In this document: in pieces, positions 48,575-56,213 of the stretch
Layout of the letters: each line of letters opens with the position of its first letter
How positions within the stretch are numbered: the first letter of the stretch is position 1
Notes under the pieces: model-generated
Told to the model about the DNA's origin: nothing
Database searches by the model: none
Seen by the model: the letters and a program-made list of their open reading frames with translations, nothing else
Position numbers and translations under genes: made by a program
DNA from: a virus
IMG/VR virus record: IMGVR_UViG_3300010389_003143
Coordinates: 16,059-80,058 of that record
DNA: 64,000 nucleotides
Direction: 5' to 3' (one strand)

Positions 48575-48771
48575 CAGATGTGCTCCTTTTTTGGGTCCGA
48601 AGCAAAAGCGTGCGGATCCCCATCTAGCGAGAATTCTTCTATGATTTTGTCCAAAGAGTTATTCAAAGCATCTGCGATAGGAGTCACCCTAGTCTTATCG
48701 AGGAACTTCAATCGATATTTTATTTCATCGATAGCCCGAATCGCTTCAGAATCATTTGTTATAAATTCCAT
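48574..48771 (-). CDS. Small hypothetical protein, 65 aa
   Basis: Begins MEFITNDSEAIRAIDEIKY; helical and acidic, with DALNNSLDKIIEEFSLDG. AT-rich. Its stop overlaps the island III start by one base. No family recognised. Confidence 0.45.
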   Translation of the reverse strand: MEFITNDSEAIRAIDEIKYRLKFLDKTRVTPIADALNNSLDKIIEEFSLDGDPHAFASDPKKEHI

Positions 48772-48792
48772 GATTTATCCCTACCGCCAGCC

Positions 48793-49005
48793 TTATTTAA
48801 TCCAGTCAATAGACCAATAATCTTGTCTAGGCTCAGAGTCTACGCCTTTGAACGGATTATGAGCCTTAAAATAAGTTCCGCCGACCCGACATTCATTATT
48901 GACGCACCACCAGTGCTCGGAACTGTCAGAAGATGCCGAATCTTCTCGCGAATCAGCATTTTTCACAAGAGCGCTTCCACACGCAGGACAAAATAGCTTT
49001 GTCAT
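48793..49005 (-). CDS. Zinc-ribbon protein, 70 aa
   Basis: Begins MTKLFCPACGSALVKNADS; CxxC at 6-9 and a second pair in WWCVNNECRVGG form a zinc ribbon. The C-terminus is aromatic and acidic (PRQDYWSIDWIK). Unknown function. AT-rich. Confidence 0.5.
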   Translation of the reverse strand: MTKLFCPACGSALVKNADSREDSASSDSSEHWWCVNNECRVGGTYFKAHNPFKGVDSEPRQDYWSIDWIK

Positions 49006-49068
49006 TATCTTTATCTCCTAATTTTGCGATATAGTTTATATATGCAGCGTCCTGTTCTCTGGCAATTT

Positions 49069-49386
49069 TTATGGTCTAGAATTTGGGTCCGAATCAGCTT
49101 TCCGCCTTTTGCTTATCTTTATCCAGATTGCCCAAAGAATCGGAACAGCCAACCAATGGAAGCATAAGACCAGAGAAGCTGGAATGGCTGCATAAAATAT
49201 CGGATGCACATAAGCTCCAATAAAGCCAAATATGATTGGGAAAAGAATATCTTCCGTAATTTCCCAGCCAATAAATATCACCGTAAATGCCAGGCCATTT
49301 TCTTTTAGAAAAGATTTTATTTTTTCCAAAGAAAAATGTTCAATCTTATGTAATAGCCTATGCTTTACCCAGTTATAAAGCTTCAT
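49069..49386 (-). CDS. Small membrane protein with about three hydrophobic segments, 105 aa
   Basis: Begins MKLYNWVKHRLLHKIEHFS; three hydrophobic segments (LAFTVIFIGWEITEDI, LFPIIFGFIGAYV, ASLVLCFHWLAVPILWA) and a basic tail. Resembles small phage membrane proteins but has no defining motif. Overlaps the nuclease gene by four bases. Confidence 0.5.
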   Translation of the reverse strand: MKLYNWVKHRLLHKIEHFSLEKIKSFLKENGLAFTVIFIGWEITEDILFPIIFGFIGAYVHPIFYAAIPASLVLCFHWLAVPILWAIWIKISKRRKADSDPNSRP

Positions 49387-49721
49387 TTTATCAAGTACTC
49401 TTTTGCGTGACCTTCTTTTACAAGCCAGTCATTTAATGACTCGTCGCTTCCATCTTCGCAGACGATGGCTAGCCATCTGCCATATTTTCCTTTTTTATCT
49501 TTTACAGTTTTTATCGTAATCCATTTGTTCAAGATTCTGGATCTAACTATATCTCTGACTTTTATCCCCTCTTCTTTTGAGGAACCTCTTACTTCGGGCG
49601 TGTTTATGCCGTAAAGTCTAAGCTTTTGCTTTTTTAACAAGATTCCAAAGCCTAAATCTATATCGCAAGTTATTGTGTCTCCATCGTAAACTTTAACTAC
49701 ATAAGATTTATATTCAAACAT
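49383..49721 (-). CDS. Staphylococcal-nuclease-like (thermonuclease) protein
   Basis: A 112-residue SNase domain. Motifs: DGDT at 13-16 (calcium site), LRLYGINTPE at 34-43 with Arg35 and Glu43 as catalytic pair, and KYGRWLA near 79-85 with Arg82. Folded as a small OB-type nuclease that cuts DNA and RNA with calcium. No signal peptide, so it would act in the cytoplasm, perhaps degrading host DNA. Coupled to the downstream membrane gene by ATGA. Confidence 0.85.
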   Translation of the reverse strand: MFEYKSYVVKVYDGDTITCDIDLGFGILLKKQKLRLYGINTPEVRGSSKEEGIKVRDIVRSRILNKWITIKTVKDKKGKYGRWLAIVCEDGSDESLNDWLVKEGHAKEYLIK

Positions 49722-49734
49722 CTCTGCCTCAGGA

Positions 49735-51501
49735 TTAGTGCGGAAGCATTCCGCACTCTCTCATAGCATGAATAGTCATAGGGAAATCTCCCTGTTCCTC
49801 TACAAGTCTTAGCATCTCTGCTGCAACCTGACGAACTTCAAGCTGAGCATGCTCATCGTTTCTTAGTTTTTGAAAATGAGCAAAAGATCGCCAATTAAAC
49901 ATAATATCACAGGTAATTTGAATGCCATAAGGAAGATAAAACCTTGCGCTTTCCTTTGCCCGCTTTCTACTATAGCCAGCTTCTTCAAGCCTGGCAATAC
50001 AACTGTGATAATTTTCATAAGCCTGCCTTATAAAGGCTTCTAAGTTTTCTCGCTCAGATTCAGGCCAATCAACAGGGAGGTAATATTTATCTATCTTAAA
50101 CTCCTTATATCTCGCTGATTCTGCATTACAATTGTGTATTAGAAAGCCATTTGCAACATAGTTATGGGTCCCATCTACCTCTAGATCATAAACATCCTGC
50201 ACTCCGAGATACTCTACGCTAACTATCTGCTCATAGTCAAATGCCAGACGCCGCCCTTTTCTTGGCTTTCTTTTTTTAAAGACCTCTTTAACGTCCTCCT
50301 TCAAAAAACTTTGGGCAAAGGCTTCCTCTGAGGCGCGAGAGGAATGAATTTTTTTGTGGCAACCCGAACATACAGGGGCAAGATTATTATAATCTGTCGC
50401 CCTAGTCTTATCGACTGATACTGGAATAACATGGTGGCACACAAAATCCCTAGAACACCCTTCTGGGTCAATCTGAGCTTGACAAACATAATTAAATTTA
50501 CTCAAAAGGGCCGGCATCTGCTCTCTTGTCCAGTTTCCAACGGTAGCCCTCCAGATTTTATAATCTAAATCTGGATTTATATTTGGATTTACACCATTCT
50601 TTTGGCGATTCAACTTGTATCCATACTTTCCTTTGTTCCACGGAATATTTCCAGGCTTAAAATCCTTATTCATATCTTTTAGAAAGATTATATCATGTAT
50701 ATATCCCCATTTTTTAATAAGCTCGTATTTATATCCACTTATTTTGGCAACTTCTTTCCTGGTATATTTACCCTCATATTTACCCTCATATTTAGCCCAC
50801 CAATCTCTAAAGGTATATGGCTTTCCAGATACATTTATATTTATCCCGTTTACGGCGACCATATTATCTACATTAGATATGGTCGCCTTAGAACCAAAAA
50901 CTTCTACGCCAAGATACTCTCCAATTTCTACAAAGCCGTCGTCCCGAGAGTAAAACTTGTGATCTAATGTAGTTGATATTGTTCTTCCGGACTTTGTAGT
51001 AAACTTATAAACATCACTCTTACCGTTATAAAAAACCTTTGATATATAGCCTTTTTTTACAAGATTTGAATCATCTTGCTTAGTCCTGCATCGAACCGGC
51101 CTACCATACTGCCTTCTATACTCCTTTCCATTTTTAGACTTCGATAAGATTCCATTCTCATATTGATCATAGAGATCCTTTATCATCACCTTTCTTACTC
51201 CGCCACTGGGCTTTGGAATGTAAATCTCGGTATCACCAGTAACGCAATTCACCCCGGCTCGATGCTTCAAAAGATGAATATGGGTGGCGATATCAGTTGT
51301 AATAAGGAAGTGCAAGGATGATTTCTCAAAGGGTGTGTGATGACCTTCGCGAGCCAGCATATTTAAAAGCTTGCCCATTCTAGCTCGCTTTTTAGGATTT
51401 AAATCACGGCTGGTGCTTGTCCATGCAGAGAGGGCGTGCGTTTCGTCGCTCCCATAAGTTCCCATTAATTCTACGGTATTTTTTGTATTTACTTTGCTCA
51501 T
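49735..51501 (-). CDS. thyX: Flavin-dependent thymidylate synthase, interrupted by an intein
   Basis: A 588-residue precursor; the mature enzyme after removal of residues 86-457 is 216 residues, normal for ThyX. It makes dTMP from dUMP using FAD and methylene-tetrahydrofolate. The ThyX motif is read across the intein as LLKHRAGVN-CNAESARYKEF, a K-H-R-x(8)-S variant of RHR-x(7)-S. Other parts: LVELMGTYGSDE-like N-terminus, GHHTPFEKSSLHFLI, FNWRSFAHFQKLRND and AQLEVRQVAAEML, which are ThyX signatures. It works with dUTPase, NrdA/B and probably the dCMP deaminase at the right end. Confidence 0.93.
   Translation of the reverse strand: MSKVNTKNTVELMGTYGSDETHALSAWTSTSRDLNPKKRARMGKLLNMLAREGHHTPFEKSSLHFLITTDIATHIHLLKHRAGVNCVTGDTEIYIPKPSGGVRKVMIKDLYDQYENGILSKSKNGKEYRRQYGRPVRCRTKQDDSNLVKKGYISKVFYNGKSDVYKFTTKSGRTISTTLDHKFYSRDDGFVEIGEYLGVEVFGSKATISNVDNMVAVNGININVSGKPYTFRDWWAKYEGKYEGKYTRKEVAKISGYKYELIKKWGYIHDIIFLKDMNKDFKPGNIPWNKGKYGYKLNRQKNGVNPNINPDLDYKIWRATVGNWTREQMPALLSKFNYVCQAQIDPEGCSRDFVCHHVIPVSVDKTRATDYNNLAPVCSGCHKKIHSSRASEEAFAQSFLKEDVKEVFKKRKPRKGRRLAFDYEQIVSVEYLGVQDVYDLEVDGTHNYVANGFLIHNCNAESARYKEFKIDKYYLPVDWPESERENLEAFIRQAYENYHSCIARLEEAGYSRKRAKESARFYLPYGIQITCDIMFNWRSFAHFQKLRNDEHAQLEVRQVAAEMLRLVEEQGDFPMTIHAMRECGMLPH
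50131..51246 (-). mobile_element. Intein in ThyX carrying an HNH endonuclease
   Basis: A 372-residue intein, residues 86-457. It starts CVTGDTEIYIPKPSGG, has TTLDHKFYS (block B), ends YDLEVDGTHNYVANG and FLIHN before Cys458. Unlike the other inteins here its endonuclease is HNH-type: CQAQIDPEGCSRDFVCHH, VIPVSVDK and CSGCHKKIHSS. It sits inside the ThyX substrate-binding motif. Confidence 0.92.
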
Positions 51502-51507
51502 TTCACC

Positions 51508-51711
51508 TTACTTTTTAAGCTCTTCAGTTTCGAGATCTAAAGGCAAGCTTATTTCTGAGTAATAAAGATCAGAATAATGCTTAATCTCTTTTCTTAGCCT
51601 AGAGATTTCTTCTACTGCTTTTTCCAAATCATTTCTAATCAGCATTATATTCCACCTGTCCAGTGAATCGTCTAGGTGGGACTTTATCTCATCCAAATCA
51701 TCTTGAGTCAT
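51508..51711 (-). CDS. Small coiled-coil hypothetical protein
   Basis: The ATG at 51709-51711 (MTQDDLDEIKSHLDDSL) is preferred because GGGGAGGG lies upstream; the frame is open from 51750. Helical with a heptad stretch (LEKAVEEISRLRKEIKHY). No family recognised. Lies seven bases before thyX. Confidence 0.45.
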   Translation of the reverse strand: MTQDDLDEIKSHLDDSLDRWNIMLIRNDLEKAVEEISRLRKEIKHYSDLYYSEISLPLDLETEELKK

Positions 51712-52081
51712 TTTCATCCCTCCCCATCGATAAGGCCTTAGATTTTCCATCTTCGCCTATCCCGACAAATACTACCCGGTTGAACTCCGCAATTTCTTCC
51801 CCAGAAGATGCGTTAACCACTTTTGCATAGAAAGTTATGCTAGTCTTTCCTTTCTTTAAAAAAGAAACCTCTATCTGAACAATATCTCCTCGTGATGCTG
51901 AAGATATAAAGTTTATCTCAGATATATTTCTTGTAGCGCAGATGCTTCCCGTAAGTAGCCTTGCTTGCATTCCGCAAGCTTCATCAACCCATTTCATTAA
52001 ATTGCCGCCATGCAAGGTGCCATGAGCATTTAAATCTGGTTGCGTTACAAGGTATCTATAACTCCAATTTATATTTTTCAT
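51698..52081 (-). CDS. Acyl-CoA thioesterase (YciA-like hotdog fold)
   Basis: A 127-residue hotdog-fold protein. Catalytic region LNAHGTLHGGNLMKWVDEA, with the conserved G-x-LHGG and Asp in MKWVDEA, matches the YciA/acyl-CoA thioesterase family that hydrolyses short and medium acyl-CoA. Further strands: QIEVSFLKKGKTSITFYA and AEFNRVVFVGI. A single domain, so it would act as a multimer. An unusual gene for a phage; it could influence lipid or membrane metabolism during infection. Coupled to the gene downstream. Confidence 0.75.
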   Translation of the reverse strand: MKNINWSYRYLVTQPDLNAHGTLHGGNLMKWVDEACGMQARLLTGSICATRNISEINFISSASRGDIVQIEVSFLKKGKTSITFYAKVVNASSGEEIAEFNRVVFVGIGEDGKSKALSMGRDENDSR

Positions 52082-52096
52082 AATTAATATTTTAAA

Positions 52097-52657
52097 TTAA
52101 ATAATCTCATCAATTACGCCTAGTTTTAGGGCTTCATCGGCGCCCATATACCAGTCAACCTTCTTCTTCAGAATTTTCTTTAGCTCTTGCTCTGTGATTC
52201 TAGTCCTCTGAAGGGTGATGTCTTCAATTCTCTTCTGAAGCCTCTTCGTCTCCTTTAGCTTCTCCTCCATATCCTGAACCTTTCCGAAGAAACCGGTAGA
52301 TACTTGGTGATAAAGAGGGGTAGAAAGAGAGTAGCCAAAGCGCTTATGGCCGGAAATTAGAATCATAAATCCACAAGACATTGCTGCGCCAGTCACAATT
52401 GTATGAATTGGCGTTTGACTCTTCTCCATAACCCCAAGAAGGCCAAAGCACTGATAAACCTGCCCGCCATACGAATCAATGTATATCTTAATTGGAGAAG
52501 GCGAATAGCTTATTCCGTGAATAGAGTAAAGCTTCTCAAGATAGCTGTCATGCTCGTTGATATCAACGATGGCCTTCGTTAGGGCATTCATCGTTTTCTG
52601 CGTTACTTGGTCGGGCAGATATAGGTTTCTCCCCTTTGGGGTCGGTAGCGTGTCCAT
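52097..52657 (-). CDS. clpP: ClpP-like serine protease
   Basis: A 186-residue ClpP-fold protein. The catalytic serine is Ser94 in GAAMSCGFMIL (ClpP motif GxASMA), the histidine is His117 in TPLYHQVS; an acidic residue near VDWYMGADEALKLGVID completes the core. YIDSYGGQV (60-66) matches the ClpP helix-turn after strand 2. A phage ClpP may be a virion maturation protease (as in T4-related prohead proteases) or degrade host proteins; no ClpX partner is seen. AAAGGAG lies before the ATG. Confidence 0.85.
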   Translation of the reverse strand: MDTLPTPKGRNLYLPDQVTQKTMNALTKAIVDINEHDSYLEKLYSIHGISYSPSPIKIYIDSYGGQVYQCFGLLGVMEKSQTPIHTIVTGAAMSCGFMILISGHKRFGYSLSTPLYHQVSTGFFGKVQDMEEKLKETKRLQKRIEDITLQRTRITEQELKKILKKKVDWYMGADEALKLGVIDEII

Positions 52658-52738
52658 TTAAACTCCTTTTGTCTTTTTTGTGAAAATCACCATAATCAAA
52701 TGTGAGGGATATGTCCATAAAGAATTTTGAAGAGAAAC

Positions 52739-52939
52739 CTACTCCCTGTTCTGCTCGTATTTATCCCACAGAATTTCAAAAATATAATTTGCAATTGTTA
52801 ATAGCAAATGTAAAAAAAGAGTAAACCAAGTTGCGGACTTCACGTCTCCAGTAAATAAAAATATAGCCAAGTAAGTTAAGACAATTGATATAATTCTCCA
52901 TAAGATTATCTTCTTGACGAGAAGGCTTGCATCGCTCAT
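52739..52939 (-). CDS. DUF2061-like small membrane protein, 66 aa
   Basis: Begins MSDASLLVKKIILWRIISI with two hydrophobic helices (SIVLTYLAIFLFTGDV; TWFTLFLHLLLTIANYIF). The W-R at the start of helix 1, TGD-x-K-x-A between the helices and the E-x-x-WDKYEQ end fit the DUF2061 family of two-helix membrane proteins. Function unknown. Overlaps the upstream gene by four bases. Confidence 0.6.
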   Translation of the reverse strand: MSDASLLVKKIILWRIISIVLTYLAIFLFTGDVKSATWFTLFLHLLLTIANYIFEILWDKYEQNRE

Positions 52940-53535
52940 AGCAGCCCCATATCTTTGGCTTTATTTATAACGCATACCTCCAGGGAATCATTGCCTAAAG
53001 AGTAGGAGAGCGCATACTCCTGCAGCATTTTTAAATCTTTTAAATCTTCTATTTCGTGGAACTCAAATATGCTGGGAGCTGCTGCCTGCACCCATCGGAG
53101 TAGTTCCTCAATTGAACTTTCAGCCTTCTTTTTGGCAAGGAAGGCAGAATACATTCTTTCAAACTCATTGATCATGGAAGGAAGAAGGAAAAGTTGCGTG
53201 CCAGTAACTGACTTTTCACCGCGCCTAAACTTATAGTCAAACATCCAATTTATATAATTGTAAATCTTGACCGTTACCTCTTCTTTTATTTTGCTTTTTT
53301 CTTCTTTTGGAAGAAAGCTATAATTTTCTGGCGCTATAGTTTTAAAAAGCTTTGCGAAGTCACGACTCTCTTTTCCCTTACCGGGATCACCCTTCCATCT
53401 GACTAATCTAAAGCGCACACCATTTTTTTTCTCATATTTATGACAGAAGTAAGCCATAAGGGTTATGTGATTCCAGGTACTTTTAGGCTTAGAAATCCAT
53501 TCAGGTATATTTGAGTAAAATTCTTCTTGATTCAT
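52936..53535 (-). CDS. Hypothetical phage protein, 199 aa
   Basis: Begins MNQEEFYSNIPEWISKPKS and contains TWNHITLMAYFCHKYEK and RLVRWKGDPGKGKESRDFA. Mostly helical with many aromatic and charged residues; GKGKESRDF could bind DNA or phosphate. A C-terminal AKDMGLL. No family recognised. Cotranscribed with the UvsW-like helicase gene is unlikely because a promoter-like pair and a hairpin lie between them. Confidence 0.5.
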   Translation of the reverse strand: MNQEEFYSNIPEWISKPKSTWNHITLMAYFCHKYEKKNGVRFRLVRWKGDPGKGKESRDFAKLFKTIAPENYSFLPKEEKSKIKEEVTVKIYNYINWMFDYKFRRGEKSVTGTQLFLLPSMINEFERMYSAFLAKKKAESSIEELLRWVQAAAPSIFEFHEIEDLKDLKMLQEYALSYSLGNDSLEVCVINKAKDMGLL

Positions 53536-53544
53536 TCTTTCCCC

Positions 53545-53558
53545 GCCGATAGTTCGGC
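53545..53558 (-). promoter_or_regulatory. Hairpin next to the ribosome binding site of the 199-aa gene
   Basis: Minus-strand GCCGA-ACTA-TCGGC forms a 5-bp stem directly before GGGGAAAG and the ATG at 53535. It could expose or hide the ribosome binding site. Short stem; low confidence. Confidence 0.3.
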
Positions 53559-53567
53559 ATCAAGAAC

Positions 53568-53595
53568 GATATAATCAAAATATAGGCCCAGTCAA
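53568..53595 (-). promoter_or_regulatory. Candidate sigma70-type promoter
   Basis: Minus-strand TTGACT (53590-53595) and TATATC (53568-53573) are 16 bases apart, 33 bases before the 199-aa gene. This resembles a host-type -35/-10 pair in a short intergenic space. Not verified; AT-rich DNA produces such matches often. Confidence 0.35.
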
Positions 53596-53612
53596 CAAAT
53601 AAGCCAGGACGT

Positions 53613-56150
53613 TTATGCCCACTTTACGGGTCCTCGCTTGGGATATGACCTTAGGGCTTTGTTTTTCTGGATCTTTATATCAAACCCTGGCTCACTTTCG
53701 TAAACCTTGATTCTTGCCTCAGAATGATCTCTTAAATACTTACAATTATCAAAAAACTCAACGACAATAGCCTGGGTTTTCCCCTCGCTCTTTCTTATGA
53801 CTCGACCAATTCTCTGTAAGGCACGTCCAGATGACTTTCCAGATCCAGCAAGGATTAGGGCATCCAGCTCAGGTATGTCAACTCCCTGGTCGAATATCTT
53901 TGATGCTATCAGAATGTCCAGCTTACCATCTTTCATCTCCTGTATGGATTCCATGCGTATTTTTGATGTCTTTGCTCCATCTAGGAATTTTACCCTGAAA
54001 TCATCTGATAACCGGTCCATCAGAGCATCTCCGTGTCCTACTCTGACCACCAGGATGAGGACTTTTTTACCTTTGCTTACGAGCTTTTTGGCCGCCTTTA
54101 CTATTAGATCATTTCTATCATCATTTTCGACAATATAGTTCTTATATACGTCATGATAATTTTTGCCAACAGCCCTCATGACCGGTACATCTAAAAAGTA
54201 GATCTTTGGCTTTACTAGATAGTTGTTTTTTATCAAATAAGTAGCATTTATATCTACAATTTTTGGCCCAGATACAGCTTCAATTAAAATGTCATCGCCA
54301 GTATCTCTCCATGGCGTTCCTGAGAAAAGAAAACGATGTTTTGCCGAAACGCTTGCTCTATGAAGAAACTGAAGAGTTTCTGAAGCTGCATATTGGCACT
54401 CATCAAATATGAATAGTTGCGCCTCTTGAACCTTCTTTCTTACCATCGCCTTATTTAGAGCATTTATATGCTTTTTTGAATCTAAAGTGGTATCGTTATC
54501 TGTAATTTTGACCTTTTTATTGAAGGCCGATGCGGCAGACCAGATCGTCATTATGGTTACTTGCTTTGAAACATCGCATTCCCCGCCGCCGACTATGCCG
54601 CATTCTATACCGTAAGCAGATTCAATTGTTTTCTTCATCTGATAAAGAAGTTCAATACCAATAACATACACAATTGTTGGTATATTATATTTTGCAACAA
54701 CGGAAGATATAACGAAACTTTTACCAGAGTTATGAGTTACGGTAAAGTCAGATAACAAATATCTATTATCCCCATCAACTTTAAAGCCAAAATAATCGTC
54801 ATATCCAGCTTCTTCATAGGAAAATCCAGTTACTAGAACATCCTTTTTTTGCAATCTTTTTGTCGCCTTTTTTCTAGGAAGCTTACACGGAATTTCGCTT
54901 AAATCTCCAGATAGGCTGACTCTAAAGTAGTAGCCTTCTGCACCATTATTTGTGCAAATCTTTTTTTGTCTCGAAACATAAGCTGCAAAACCAAGGCTTC
55001 GTGCAACAAAAGCAAGATCCCTAGAAAGCCTCTCAGACTTAGAGATAAAATCATAACTCCTTCCATCGCAAGAACCATCCGCATCTAAGAGGCCAGCCAA
55101 AAGACTTAGTCTATCACTTCTATTTGAAGTTTTATAGTCTTGAGGAATAAATTTTGTTCCAGATCTAGTTTGGTGTAGCCCTTCTTTTCTTATTATATTT
55201 ATGAGCTTATTTTTGCCCTTATTTTTAAACCCAGTAGTGAAAAAATAAGTTAAACCATTTTTTCTTAGATTTAAGTCCAGCCTTTCCGCCTCATCTTTAC
55301 AGTAAGATATAATTTCTTCATCTACAGATGTTATTCCAATTGAATCGTGAAAGCTGCCATCACCAAGCAGTAGGCCCATAAAATATGGATCCATAGATAA
55401 TTGCTTTTTGGGAAAATCTACACCAACTCTAAATAGCTTTCTTATATGTTTACCATAATCGCTTAGCTTTTCCCATTCAGAAAATTTTATATCCTCAATA
55501 TTTCCGGCTAATTTATCACAAGCTCTACGACGAGTTCTTTTTAGGGAAAGTATATGCTCCTGGTTTATTACAAATGACTCACCCTTGGTAGGTATTATTC
55601 TTACCATCCTATCTTTTCCGCGACAGAGCTGCAGGACCCTTCTTGGCTTAGAGTCTGGACCCATAATACGATCACCAACGACTACTTCTTCCACCCTTTT
55701 TGTAGATCCATCATACATGAGCACTTCAGTGCCCCTTGCATGACAGCCCGTGGCCATCTTAATAATTCCGCTACCATTGCTATAGGCTGTTTTTACAGCG
55801 TTTAGCTGATATGCTCTGGGTTCAAAGTCACTATTTTTTTGAGGAACAGGGCTTCCATACTCTAGAGTCGGCCTTTTATCTACAATTGAATATTCAATAT
55901 TCTTGCTATTGAGAAATTCCTTGACCATAGCCAGCAGACCTATGGGGAATTTTCCGTTCTTTTGAAGAAGACGAACCTTTCCGTCCCACCCGCCATATTT
56001 CCCCTGACTTCCAAACCCACCTCGACCGCCGGCCATAAAGCTGTATCCAGGATGATCATAACTTAGCTTATTTGAAAGCTCTTTTACGTTCTCCTCGCTA
56101 ATTTGACCAATAAGCTGGCAGTTGACATTTTCTATTTTTATCTCTAGCAT
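53613..56150 (-). CDS. uvsW: UvsW-like SF2 helicase, interrupted by an intein in the Walker A motif
   Basis: An 845-residue precursor; without the intein (136-474) it is 506 residues, the size of T4 UvsW, a helicase that processes branched DNA and R-loops and shifts replication to recombination-dependent mode. N-terminal UvsW-type domain (LSNKLSYDHPGYSFMAGGR), then FEPRAYQLNAV (Q-motif region), IIKMATG-SGKSFVISS (Walker A split by the intein), LFIFDECQYA (DExx box), FLFSGTPWR (motif III) and QRIGRVIRKSEGK (motif VI). Basic C-terminal tail. The Walker A can only work after splicing. Confidence 0.92.
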   Translation of the reverse strand: MLEIKIENVNCQLIGQISEENVKELSNKLSYDHPGYSFMAGGRGGFGSQGKYGGWDGKVRLLQKNGKFPIGLLAMVKEFLNSKNIEYSIVDKRPTLEYGSPVPQKNSDFEPRAYQLNAVKTAYSNGSGIIKMATGCHARGTEVLMYDGSTKRVEEVVVGDRIMGPDSKPRRVLQLCRGKDRMVRIIPTKGESFVINQEHILSLKRTRRRACDKLAGNIEDIKFSEWEKLSDYGKHIRKLFRVGVDFPKKQLSMDPYFMGLLLGDGSFHDSIGITSVDEEIISYCKDEAERLDLNLRKNGLTYFFTTGFKNKGKNKLINIIRKEGLHQTRSGTKFIPQDYKTSNRSDRLSLLAGLLDADGSCDGRSYDFISKSERLSRDLAFVARSLGFAAYVSRQKKICTNNGAEGYYFRVSLSGDLSEIPCKLPRKKATKRLQKKDVLVTGFSYEEAGYDDYFGFKVDGDNRYLLSDFTVTHNSGKSFVISSVVAKYNIPTIVYVIGIELLYQMKKTIESAYGIECGIVGGGECDVSKQVTIMTIWSAASAFNKKVKITDNDTTLDSKKHINALNKAMVRKKVQEAQLFIFDECQYAASETLQFLHRASVSAKHRFLFSGTPWRDTGDDILIEAVSGPKIVDINATYLIKNNYLVKPKIYFLDVPVMRAVGKNYHDVYKNYIVENDDRNDLIVKAAKKLVSKGKKVLILVVRVGHGDALMDRLSDDFRVKFLDGAKTSKIRMESIQEMKDGKLDILIASKIFDQGVDIPELDALILAGSGKSSGRALQRIGRVIRKSEGKTQAIVVEFFDNCKYLRDHSEARIKVYESEPGFDIKIQKNKALRSYPKRGPVKWA
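54729..55745 (-). mobile_element. Intein in the helicase P-loop with LAGLIDADG endonuclease
   Basis: A 339-residue intein, residues 136-474. It begins CHARGTEVLMYDGSTKRVEE, block B is NQEHILSLK, the LAGLIDADG motifs are YFMGLLLGDGSFHD and LLAGLLDADGSCDG, and it ends SDFTVTHN before Ser475. Canonical ends. The insertion site GTG|SGKS is a known preference of inteins for ATP-binding loops. Confidence 0.92.
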
Positions 56151-56213
56151 TTTATTAATTTAAGAATGGCAACAAAACATGTCAACTATTACAGCAGGAA
56201 ATATTGCAGAACG

